A DNA stretch of 64,000 bases, taken from NCBI GenBank assembly GCA_015657535.1, contig JADHZB010001489.1, positions 39,781 through 103,780 of the forward strand. Direction: 5' to 3'. The position numbers were made by a program, and so were the translations under genes. Source of the DNA: Nephromyces sp. MM_2019. Lineage: Eukaryota > Apicomplexa > Aconoidasida > Nephromycida. Below the pieces are notes generated by a model, which was not told the origin of the DNA, made no database searches, and saw only the letters and a list, made by a program, of their open reading frames with translations. Position 1 is the stretch's first letter; the number at the start of each line of letters is the position of its first letter. This document shows, one piece after another, positions 50,201 through 60,836 of this stretch.

Positions 50201-53200
50201 CACAGACACACACAAAGACAAGCACACGCACAGGCAGACACACACACATAGACAAACACGCATACACACACAAAAACAGACACATACAAATACACGCACC
50301 CAAATGCACTGACACAAACACATGCACACACACAAGCATGCATACAAGCACATAAAATATCAGCTGCTTTGTGTGCGAAATATCTGTGAGCAGGCGTTGA
50401 GCAGTTCCAGTCACTTTTCTTTGAAGTTTTTGGCAAAGCTATTAACCTTGTGATGGAACATAATGAGCTTCAAATCTCCGGCAGCTTTGACTCTGTTGGA
50501 ATACTGCTTATGTTGAAGATTAATAAGTATAACAGGTTAGATCGAAGATTTAGTACTTTTTGTGTGTGTGTGTGTTTGTGTCCCAGTCGTGAAATTGTAA
50601 ATATGTGTTTGTCTATATATCGTAGTCATGAGATTATCTTTTTTTTGTGTCTCGGCCGTGCGATAATCTATGTGTGTATCTACACCTAGCGTATAAACTT
50701 CACTTGAGTGTATGTACACCCCATCATAGTGAGCTTGATGCTTAAAACTGCATTTATTTGAAGAGGATATCAATAGAGATCCTGTAAAATAGATATGCAT
50801 GCAGCCTCTAAAGAAAACCTGCATAACTTCAACGCACACACACGAGTTACGAGGGAATACCAAGCTAACTTCTCGCTTTCTCAGGGGCATCATGGAAAGA
50901 AGGCGTCTGAGCATTTTCAAAGTATATTTTGATCGTCTTCAGGTCAGTTGCTCTATAGCGGGATTTTAAGGGTGTGTGTGTGTGTTTGTGTGTGTATATA
51001 TATGTGTTTATGCACATATATGTGTTTGCGTGTGCGTGTATGTGCATATGTGTGCATGATGTGTGCTTGTACGCCTAAATGATAATATGAAAGCATACAT
51101 GTATGTGTGTGTGTGTTTGCTTAGGCATGTATAGCTCGTTGTGTTTCCATATGAATGCTTTTCTGTTTCTTCTATCCCACAGGAATCTCTCTTGTCGAGG
51201 CTGAAGTCGGTGCTGGACTCGAACGTGGCTTCAATTAGAAACACACACACTAGGCAGCTCGCTTCGGAATTGGCTGCGGATGCCGGAAGGACGCATCCTC
51301 ACTATATAAGTAGGAGATATGCAGGTAGATCAGCAGCGAAATTTCAGAAGCATAGAGTCGATTGCGCCTAACCACAAACACTCGTACGCAGAGAATATGC
51401 ACAATTGGGAATCCACGAACTAGTAGTTTTATAAGCTTCACACACACAAACACACACACACACACTCTTGCAGCTGTACGTAATGCATTGCTCATATTTA
51501 TGGTGTATGGAACAATCAGAAACTTTGCGGAAATGGCGAGCTTAGAGTATCATACGGGATGGTAGATTTTTATGTTAATTAATGGCAAGTACAGTGGCAA
51601 ACACTGGAAACCCTCTAGAAACAGCAATAATCGGCTTCAAAAAACGAGGTCTTCACAAAAATGAGTAGCTATTTGACATTTTTGCTTGGGAAAGGAAGAA
51701 TCTTGACGAAATACCAACATAAGCAGGGATATTTCCTCTGTGAAGATAATCTAAGGTAGCAAAAGGTCACTAAAGTAGAGGTTTTCTGGAAATTACCGAA
51801 ATTTGCTTGCGAAATGCTACTTATGGATGAATTTCGCTGTTTCATCATGATAGCCAGCATTTCTATGGAATGACGATGCTTCTTGAAGTTAGAAGTATGT
51901 TTTTCTCCTTGAGAATAAGCCTAAACACCTGCTCAAAGGGTAGAGTTCCAGCCATTATTGGATGCCTTGCTGAAGAGCTGCTATAGGATTGTATTATCAA
52001 TAGTGTGCTCGAACTTTACTATTCCATGAAGTGTGTATGAGTTGGTATCTGCATGTGTCTCTTTTGTGGATGTGAAGCTGGTGTCAGTCGCCATGTGTGC
52101 GTATGTAGCGTTAGCATGCTGTTACAGTTTGCTTATTAGTTCAAATGAGAGCCAAACTCGAAGGTTTGCTACTTCTGTGTGCTGCGAGTACTTTGTAATC
52201 ATTTATTATGTGTATGTGTGTGTGTGTATTTTGCAGAGCTTGCAAGTTCACTGGCTGCTTTGAGCCTCTCACTGAATGATTTGGAGATTGAAGAAACTAT
52301 AACGCTTTATCTTGGGTCTATGCAGGCTTCAATGGATGAGTTTCTTCAGGTTGGCTGTTATGCGAAGTGGTGTTTGTGTATTTGGGGCTCGTGGCCTATA
52401 TAGTTGGTTGTGCATGTGTGTGTGTTCGTGTGTGTGTTCGTGTGTGTGTTCGTGTGTGTGTTCGTGTGTGTGTTCGTGTGTNNNNNNNNNNNNNNNNNNN
52501 NNNNNNNNNNNNNNNNNNNNNNNNNNNNNNNNNNNNNNNNNNNNNNNNNNNNNNNNNNNNNNNNNNNNNNNNNNNNNNTGTTCGTGTGTGTGTTCGTGTG
52601 TGTGTTCGTGTGTGTGTTCGTGTGTGTGTTCGTGTGTGTGTTCGTGTGTGTGTTCGTGTGTGTGTTCGTGTGTGTATTCGTGTGTGTGTTCGTGTGTATG
52701 TGTGCGCGCATGTGGGCGGCTGGTTGTTGGTGCAGCGCACAAGCTTTAATGTATTTCTTCCTTGCCATGTAGGTGCTTGCGAGCGAGCTCGAAGATGATG
52801 AGCAATCTGTTATTTTTAAGATAAATAACTATAGCCTTATTCTGACCGTCTTTACAGAAAGATGTCCTGGGAAGCAACATGTCTACCGGTGTGTTTGCTG
52901 CGTGTAACGGCATATGGATAGGCTAAATATAATGCTTGCAGTCTAATAACCTTCTGTGTGTTGCTACAGCAAGTTCTTTTATATGAAAATGGCTTGAATT
53001 GTGTGCGCAAATCGTTATATATCTTTTATGGGCTTTCAGGATATATTGTGTCTGCGAATGTGTGAACTCTTCAAAATTCGTGTGTGTGCTAATGTTTAAA
53101 CTAAACTCTTCAAATATCGTGTGTATGAGGGAATCTCTGCATACCTTTAGAGCATCTAATTGGCTATTCTAGCTTTTTTTGTGTGTGTTTATCAAAGTAG

Positions 53201-55057
53201 TTACTGCTTGATTAAGAAGCTGCACTAGGATAAACTTTTGGAAATGCTCGTTCTGGCTGTTCTATGTGCCCTTTAGAGTTTCTATGTTTGAAATCCATTG
53301 TAATGAGTTGTAGCTTTAGCGCATACACACACAGACACTGCTGCGTTCTGTTTCCATTCCCTTTTCAGCTTTGAAAAGCTGTTGCAGGAACATGTCGATA
53401 TTTACATTGAGCAGCAGCTGAACTACCATTTTAAAGACCTCGCAGGCTTTGTTAGAGCCTCAGAGGCAGCAATTTCTGAGCTGAAGTCTAACACTTCCCA
53501 GAGGGAGCTAATTCACAGCGGGAAAATAGATGTTGCTCTTATGGAAGAGTTGGTATGTCTGTAAATACCAGTGTATTTTTGTCTGTGTGTTTATCAGTTA
53601 GTGTGTATCGATGTGTATATCTGTCTTGTGTATGTCCTTCAGTTTGTGGATCGGTGTGCGTGTGCACTTTGTGTGTCTCCGTCTGTGTGTGTATCCACCA
53701 GTATGTGCATCTGGCAGTATGTGTATTTGTCTGTGTGCATCCTTCTGAGTTTGTATTCGTGTGTGTGTGTGTATCTATCCCCTGTGTTTATCCCCTTTCC
53801 TTTGCAATGTATTTTGTGTATCTCTCTCAATGTGTGTGTCTTTTTGCACGTCTGTATGTGTATCAGTATCTCTATCCATCAGTGTGTGTTGCTGTCTCTG
53901 TATCTGTCCGTTTTTCGGTGTGTGGGTGCCTTTTCGAATGTCCGATTGTATGTATTAGCCTTTTTTTTTCAATGCATCAGTCTTTGCGTGTGTCTATGGG
54001 TATGCGTTTAAATCTTTGCCTATTCAACCGTATTACGGCTTTCGTGTGTGTTTTTTTTCCACCTTATTAGAATAGATATTCTCTTTCTCGTGCTGTTCAT
54101 ACTGTTAATCTGAATCTGGCTGGAAAAATTAGTCTTCAGTGTAAACTGAACTTCACTTTTTAATAGAGTATCACAAGCATTAAAACGGCAAGATTTTGAA
54201 GCAGTAAATGTTGAAGCTTTGGAGTAGCTTTATGTATATACAGAAATTCATCAAGTTTCTAGGACTGCTTTTATGTCATCAATTCTTTCAAGTCTCTGTA
54301 TTGTCTACTGTGTGTGCGAAGTTTTGGTATCATGTGTTGGGATAGCGACTGAGAAGCTTTTATCACTGCTTAAAAGCTAGCGTGTCTTTGTCTAAGTGAT
54401 GCATTTCATCTCCTTTTCCTATTTTCCTCTAATTTTGCCGTTTTCTCCTGACTTTTCCCATACGTGCGATCTCGCTTTAATCAGACTGTGTGCTCTCGTT
54501 TAGCAGATCTATTCAAGTGTGCGTCTTTTTGCTTTCGTCTGAAAAGGTGTTGAAGTTTAGTAAAGAATGGAATAAGAGATTCAAGGAAATGTATTCCAAG
54601 ACTCTTGCAAGATTCACCAACTTTACCTATGGGATGGATATCTTGAAGCAGGTAGAGCACTTGCAGGCTGGATTCTTGTTCTGGCTTAATGATACTATTT
54701 AGAACTTGAATGCGTGCCAGCACTACCGAATGCACTGCACTTGTCATTCTCCTGCTTCGAATTGCGTGTGTGTTGAGCCTTTTTTAAAGGTTTCACTTGT
54801 GCACTCTTGCGCCTGCCTCTTCATCGGATCTTTTCGTTAGCGTTTTTCTGCTCCTTAAGAAAAGGTGGATACAGAAATGTATGATTCATGGTGTTTTCCT
54901 CGTGCAGGCCCTGACTCAGGTAATCCTTTACTACTCAAGATTTCAGCAGGTGATTTCGAAATGTTATCCTAGGCAACCTCAACCGGCATGGATGAAAGAG
55001 CTCGTACCGAACAACGTGCTTCTTGCTGAAATCCGGGAGTATAGCAGGTCAATCTAA
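44260..55057 (+). CDS. VPS52: VPS52, GARP/EARP tethering complex subunit, 16 exons, about 861 aa
   Basis: Vps52/Sac2 family subunit of the GARP and EARP complexes, which tether endosome-derived vesicles at the trans-Golgi network. Exons: 44260-44421, 45448-46014, 46270-46482, 47083-47279, 47818-47956, 48780-48874, 49206-49334, 50014-50087, 50394-50535, 50885-50942, 51183-51324, 52237-52349, 52773-52888, 53369-53552, 54547-54651, 54908-55057. All phases match. Family landmarks in order: [164 protein letters not shown]. It is longer than human VPS52 (723 aa), mainly at the N-terminus. The first exon is supported by a perfect donor (CGT|gtaagc) and phase 0, but its last 17 residues come from a CA-rich tract; the alternative start is the ATG at 45490 (residue 69). 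Introns are GT-rich, several starting gtgtgt. Confidence 0.94.
52415..52695. repeat. Decamer minisatellite (TGTGTGTTCG)n with 97-N gap, in a VPS52 intron
   Basis: At least 17 near-perfect copies of the 10-bp unit TGTGTGTTCG are visible, on both sides of an N run at 52482-52578. The gap lies inside the array, so its true length is unknown. It is in the intron between the exons ending at 52349 and starting at 52773. Long Val/Cys-rich or Thr/His-rich frames here are artefacts of the repeat. Confidence 0.9.
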
Positions 55058-55463
55058 AGGGATTCACGTTAAGATTTAGCTACTTAATAACTCTGTAGGC
55101 CTTGCTAGAATGAGCTTGGATTTATCCTTGCAAATTTATGTGGGCAAGTCGCCCATTCTATTAAGAGCTAGAGTGAACTTGAGGTGCTTTGACAAAGGCA
55201 GATGGTAAAGTCGCGATTTCTCTATTAAATATTAGAGTAAACTCAGGACGTACCTTGCTACAATCTCAAAGGAAAGAACCAAAGATGCATGAAATTTCAA
55301 ATGCTAATGGACTTTGGTGGTAATTAGAAAAGGCGAATTTAATTGCAGAAGATTGAAGTACAAGCAAAACGCCCCTTTTACCTAACCTTTGACTGCCTCA
55401 TATAACACGATTAAAGTTAAAAGACATTCACACGATGTAACTAGTTTCGATGCTAGAAACCGT
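55058..55463. other. 3' flank shared by convergent genes
   Basis: AT-rich, no coding signal. It lies between the VPS52 stop and the stop of the next, minus-strand candidate gene, so it should contain both 3' UTRs and polyadenylation sites. Confidence 0.45.
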
Positions 55464-55787
55464 CTAAACTATATAGTGCTTTGCACCAAATACGATTATG
55501 AGACTAGACTCTTCTGTTTGTTTAGCTGCTCTGATGGATTTTTTTAGATTTCCTTCTGCGGCAGGGATTCAAATGTTTCAAGAAAACTGGATTACTGCTC
55601 AATGCTGAAAAGCACAGATAATATAGCAGTCTTACCTAGTAGTTTTTGTGTTGGAAAAAACTCTTTAAAGAATTGAGATACTTTGATGTCGCTACGACGC
55701 GAGCACTGTGAATCGATTGGATAGGGGGATCGAGGGTTTCTTTGGGGGAAGATTCTGTGGGTCTTTTCATATTTTAAACACTTTTTC
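55464..55787 (-). CDS. 3' end of an unrecognised minus-strand gene (two exons seen)
   Basis: Minus-strand exons 55787-55636 and 55555-55464 (TAG) are separated by an 80-nt intron with an excellent donor (CTACTAG|gtaaga) and acceptor (ccctgccgcag), joined in phase 1. The product is strongly protein-like: basic N-terminal part (IFPQRNPRSPYPI, SRRSDIKVSQFF), then FFPTQKLL|EGNLKKSIRAAK and SSLIIVFGAKHYIV. The pattern of a short helix, a K/R-rich helix and a hydrophobic strand recalls RNA-binding or Brix-like folds, but there is no firm match. The 5' boundary is a guess (acceptor ggctag); there is no ATG, so at least one exon lies upstream, possibly beyond 55.8 kb. It converges with VPS52. Confidence 0.45.
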
Positions 55788-56514
55788 CTAGCCAGCTGGT
55801 GGTTAGTATGGCTGATCAAAGACAGGATTGTGGGGCTGCTGCTTTTTTTGCAGCACAGAAATTACTAGTGGAAATTACGCTCTAGACAGTGATTTGTGTG
55901 TGTGGGTGTGTGTACACTGGAGAGATTTTGTTTTTGTTAGTGTGCAGCCAGCCACGTTTGATGGTTTAGCTAGAATGCTATTTGTCTTGAGGTACTGTGG
56001 TTTATCTCTTAATTGGATGCTATATCTTAGCTATTGGTGGAAGAGTGAGGAAGTGATGCGCCGCTCTATATAATATAGCTATAGGTGGAAGAGTGAGGCT
56101 TTGATGACCTCCCCTATATAATATAACTAGTTAAGCATTGTTAAGTGAAATTTGCATTTTTATGTATTCGCTTACTTTGAGGGATTACTATGGAAACCTC
56201 CTCGTCATTCTTGGCGGTAGGATGCAGCTTTTTTATGGATGTGGCGAGGTCCTTTAAGAGATGAGTGGAGCTCTCTACCACACACGGATGAGGCACCACT
56301 TTTCCTCACAAGAAATCCCTTTTTTTCCAGAGAAAAAAGCGAGGACCTTAAAGAACTTCACCTTAATCTTTTATTAAAATTATCCAAACAAAACATCCTA
56401 ATACATCTAATTCAATAATGTTTGTATATTTAATTATTTCATATCTTTCAAAACCAATCTTTTCAAGCTAGAGATATAGTTATAGAAGGCAATATCATAA
56501 CAAGTGCACACACC

Positions 56515-57160
56515 TCAAGCTTTTGGAGTTTTTTTGCTAGTTTTTCGTGTTGCAACAAGCCTTTCTTTCAAGTTATACAGCTGCGTGTTAAACGCGTTTT
56601 TTGCTGCTTGTGTTATTTCACCTATATTCTCTAGTTTCGAAGAATCGAACTCTCTGAGCAGGAAATTGTCGGTCAGCTTCTTCGGTATAACACTCGCATA
56701 GAATCTTGCTGCTGGTGCTTTCACCAGTATAGAATCTGATTGCTGCTGCTTTCACTCGTATGGAGTCTGACGTCTTCCGCCTACACATTGAATTTTGCAG
56801 CTTTGCCGTAGCTGTACTCCTGAATGCTATATATGCTCGCAGGAACTTTCGATTGGAGTCATCTCGCTATTCCCAGGATATATGTAGGTGTGTGTGCTCC
56901 CTTTGCTGGTTTGATTTCCTTTATTCGCTCGTTGCTAGCATGCCACTTTCGAATGAGATCTTGGTCCATTCAGTATTTCAATTTTTTCCGGTAGCATTGA
57001 GACCCATAAAGAGAAGTGCTACCTCCGTGTAAAGTCTTGAACTTTCATAGTCGTTTGCTTGAAAGAGAGAAGGACCACCTTTCAAATACAAAAAGTCCAG
57101 AAACTCTTTTCTGCGCTGAATTGATAAAGTACTAGTTAACTGATGATTCTGGAAAGACAC
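56515..57160 (-). CDS. Possible minus-strand gene, exons partly resolved
   Basis: Three long open segments on the minus strand: about 57150-57040 (after ctttccag: LTSTLSIQRRKEFLDFLYLK, FQANDYESSRLYTE|gtagca), about 56884-56640 (after gggaatag: RDDSNRKFLRAYIAFRST) and about 56745-56515 (ARFYASVIPKKLTDNFL, IGEITQAAKNAF, ending RKTSKKTPKA and stop). The last two overlap in different frames because a 31-34 bp block is duplicated in tandem at 56700-56770 (see findings). The composition is lysine- and glutamate-rich and convincing, but the + strand also offers a two-exon ATG-to-stop reading over the same bases (56760-57032), so the strand is not settled. No family recognised. Confidence 0.35.
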
Positions 57161-59306
57161 CTCAAATAGTAGCCATCAGAGATATCCTTTGCTCTTTGTG
57201 GGAGTTAAGGGCTGAAAATTTTCTTTTCGTTGGTTTTAGGCAGCGGATATATAGGGGGTTGGCCATTGAAATACAGACGGGGTGTATGTGACTTTTGGGG
57301 GGGTAAGTTCGTCGAGAGAAAGATTCAGTGAACTTGATGAATTAAAGCGAAAGCTAAAGGAACTCACAGAAAAAAACTTTATTCAACCGAGTTCGTCCGA
57401 ATTTGATATTATGGGGAAATAGGAGAGTTTTCCTACACTTCATACTCCGAAACTCATACTCATAATAGGAGTGCATAGTATAGGTGCGAGAATATATAAT
57501 AAAATAGGATCTTTGAAGTGTCTTAAGAAATTACCAGTAATTGAAATTAGATATGAGTGTATTTGATCTTTGTTTCCTAGTGATTTTCACGTGTTTTTGC
57601 AAATTTATTAGGTGTACGTACAGCGGCAATACAGCTTGGCAAAGGTATATTCGGTCCAGTATGCGCACGCAGTAGCTTCGCATTTCATTTGCTTTATGCC
57701 TCGGATTATGGGATATTTCTGTACTTATTTTCGGTATGCACCGCATACTTGAGTTTATTATCACCGTCTGCCATGTAGTGTTTGTGGGCAAAACTGCAAA
57801 AAGCTACAAAACCAGCAAAAAACCGGGAAAAAGCCGTAAAATAACTGCTCTTTTTTTACTGCCAGACCAACACCATACCACGATGCCTTTCAGCATACCA
57901 GTTCGGTACTACTAGAACCTAATGGTTTCATACAAGCATTGCAGAGAATAGAGATGCACACACACGAAATTACAACCTCCCGCAATTGCCGGAAAAAACA
58001 GATGGACCTCGGACCCACATAGAAGCCTTCCTAACAGCTTGTAGTCTTAATGGATAAACTGGTTTCTAAAGAAGATTTTCCAGACACGCAACCCTGACCC
58101 TCGAAAGGAACTATGGCAGATATCACCCTCAACTCTAATTATATACACTTGTATTTACACTTTGAGTAAGCGGAGAAACTCTGCCACACACTCCTTTCTT
58201 CATATCATCAAAAAGTCAAGAGTTTGAGGTAAGAAAACGAATATACTACCACCAAATCATAAACACGAATTTCAACGCACCCTCCTTATCCCCCGTTAAG
58301 GCTGCGAGAGTAAGCTTAGGATTGTTGATGTTGTTTGGAGAGAATCAAAGGTTTCTCCAGTAAAGTATTAAAGGAAAAAGCTTGCAGGCATACAGTACCT
58401 CATGTTACTCAGTTTTCACGTGAAATTTTATGTTTGCTACTTTCTCGAGTTAGAGGGAGAAGCAAACGCGAGAAGAAGAGCATATGGGAGAACTCACGAG
58501 AAGAGCTTATGGGACAACCTATGAGATGGTGTTGAGCGCTAGCTTATCGGACAACCAATGAGAACGTACTGAGCACTAGCTTTATTCTAACTTTTATATA
58601 AACGAGCGAAAAAGACAAGCCTCTTTTTCTTGCGGAGGAATACACACAGAGAAGCATTAATCCACTGTGAAAAAAGCTGCTTTTGAAGAGCACTTATAAT
58701 TGTGGCAGCCTTGCGTCTCAGAGAATGAGTTTGTAGGTATCTTGGCAGCTAAACAAGATGCTTGCACAATCAAAGGTGATGATATGGTGAAAAGCTTTTA
58801 CTTCTTTACCCTTTGCTAGTTACCAGCATACACAGCAGCGGCGGAAAACCCTTGCTAGGTAAAAGCCAGTGTACTGCAAAGGCTAGCAAGAAAATACCAC
58901 GAAAGGTAGTGTGTGAAAATCAGCTGATTTTTACATGAATTATCGCAGAAAGCGCGGGAAGCTGAGCCTAGCAAGACAATGCTACACCCAGCAAAGTGGC
59001 ATCCCTGCACGGAAAGCGTCATCTTGCCAGAGGTGTAATGTGTTTTTACGAGTGATTGACTATATATATAAAATAAACATGAGTTAAAGGCATTTATCTA
59101 CTTCATGAAGGCATTCTTCAAGCAGATAAATGCGTAGTAAAAGCGTAGTAGAACAGCACACACTTTGTAGTGAAATAGAAACTATCGCCCACAGTAATAC
59201 AGCAATTAATGCTGCAAATACGCTATAAAATCTGATGCTTAAACCTCAGTGGGACTTCCTCCTTATAATACCAGCAGACACTGATGATTGCAGGATTTTC
59301 TCACAT
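57161..59306. other. Stretch with isolated coding-like + strand frames
   Basis: At 57612-57733 (+) a frame flanked by a good acceptor (aaatttattag) and donor (TTTTCG|gtatgc) reads RTAAIQLGKGIFGPVCARS and a hydrophobic tail; the opposite strand is also open, so it is ambiguous. At about 58336-58535 a basic + frame (RIKGFSSKVLKEKACRH, SRVRGRSKREKKS) ends in TGA. Its end overlaps short direct repeats (GAGAAGAGC, then TTATSGGACAACC at about 58508 and 58543). Nothing is identified. Confidence 0.3.
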
Positions 59307-59489
59307 TTATGATGATGGAGTGAGGTTTCGGATTGAATGTAGGAAGACGGCTTGCACAATGTCAATAAAAGACTGCATTTTTTCTTTTCCTCTAAGGCCA
59401 AGTTCTGTAGCAGATTTTACTATTTGATATGCAGCTAGAATACTAGTGTCTCCTTGGCAATTATAATCAAAAGTGAAGTCATCACACAT
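59307..59489 (-). CDS. Small ORF or terminal exon, unrecognised
   Basis: A minus-strand ATG at 59489 gives 60 residues (MCDDFTFDYNCQGDTSILAA, then KSATELGLRGKEKMQSFIDI, ending NLTPSS and stop). A stop lies directly before the ATG. Alternatively only 59452-59307 is coding, as a last exon after the acceptor aattgccaag, in which case the gene extends rightwards. The composition is clearly protein-like. No family recognised. Confidence 0.38.
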   Translation of the reverse strand: MCDDFTFDYNCQGDTSILAAYQIVKSATELGLRGKEKMQSFIDIVQAVFLHSIRNLTPSS

Positions 59490-60836
59490 TCAATCTACTA
59501 GCATTACTACTTATCGTTATTACTACTGCCATCACTGCTTATCATCACTACTATCATCACCACTGCTTATCTTCACTACTACCACTGTCACTACTACCTA
59601 TCACCACTACCAAAGCAACAAAAAGCAAATTACCACGGAATCTCTTTTGAACTATACTCATAGCCTCAGGAGTCTATACACACAGGTATACATGCATGAA
59701 GTGTGAAACTGTATATAACCTACAAATTCACCCTAATCAGCACAAACTAGGAGATTCCAGCCTGGAGAATGCTAAGGGGCGTAAAAGATAGGCGACTAAA
59801 CTCTTCAACTACTCAGATTTTGCTTGGATGCAAATCTACAAAAGAGAAAGTTTCACTATTTTAAAGATTAAAGACTCATCTACCACACACAAAACCTAAA
59901 AATGCTCATATCACAGAGGCTGCAATCTGCTTACGAAAAAACAAAGCGAAAAACCAAAGTCAGCTAGTTTTCTCGGATTAAAAAGACTTTATTAGGCAGG
60001 ATGCAGGCAGCGAGTGATAGAACAGGGAGGATGAAAGTGATAAAACTTAGCCACAGATAGCAGTGGATCGTAGTAAACACCACTCCGAGGCAGCAAGCTA
60101 CCCAAACTACCTAGAGAATTCATCAGGACTTACTCAAAAAAGAATGATATAAGCTTTGATCATTGCAACACACTATCAATGAGAAATCAGAGTCGCCCGC
60201 ACTGCCACATAGCTAGATCGCTATTGGCCCATGAAAGACCACTAGCAGGTGGCCAGCAGGCCATCAGGTAAAGTTTTCAATGAAACTATAGAAAAACTGC
60301 TATACAGTGTGCTGAAGGAAGACTTGAGAACACACATTCTCATATATCGTGGCAAAATCCTAATTTAATGCCGATGAGCTAACATTTTGCAATTTCGTCT
60401 CAACGATATGGGCCCTACAGTAAGAGGATTTCATCCATCGAAATCTTCTTCTTCTTCTTGATAATCCTTCTTCGCGCTAGTCCTTTTTCTTCTAGTTAGT
60501 CGTTCTTCCTAAGAGTCACTCTTCGTGGTTGGCCTTGTTATTCTACTTTTCACTTCTTCATCCTCGTTCTTCCTCCTTCTTCGTAATAGTCCTTTTTCTT
60601 CATCCTCCTTCTCCTTGTTCTTCATCCTACTCCTCCCTCACCACCTTATCGGCAACTCCACAGCATACAGCAGCACTCGATTTACAGAAGAAAATGCATA
60701 TCCAACAGCGTACCAAGTATACGGCGAGCTCACCTCGCAACCATCACTTGATTTCATGCAGGGATTACAGACTGATATTCTCTGCTTCTTCCTATTTCAT
60801 ATAAAACAGTCTCTATGATCTTCAGATTCACTAATC
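59490..60836. other. Stretch with triplet-like low-complexity tracts
   Basis: Imperfect (TCA/CTA)n repeats lie at about 59495-59612 and (CTT/TCC)n pyrimidine tracts at about 60440-60640. The minus strand of the latter reads as a Lys/Glu/Arg-rich frame with one internal TAG (see findings). No gene can be assembled. The 3' UTR of the coiled-coil gene that ends at 60837 must lie at the right end. Confidence 0.4.

Noticed and set aside
52312..52798. Frames of 114-145 codons on both strands
   Set aside because: They run through the N gap and the decamer repeat; only 52312-52349 and 52773 onward are exon sequence, in a different reading.
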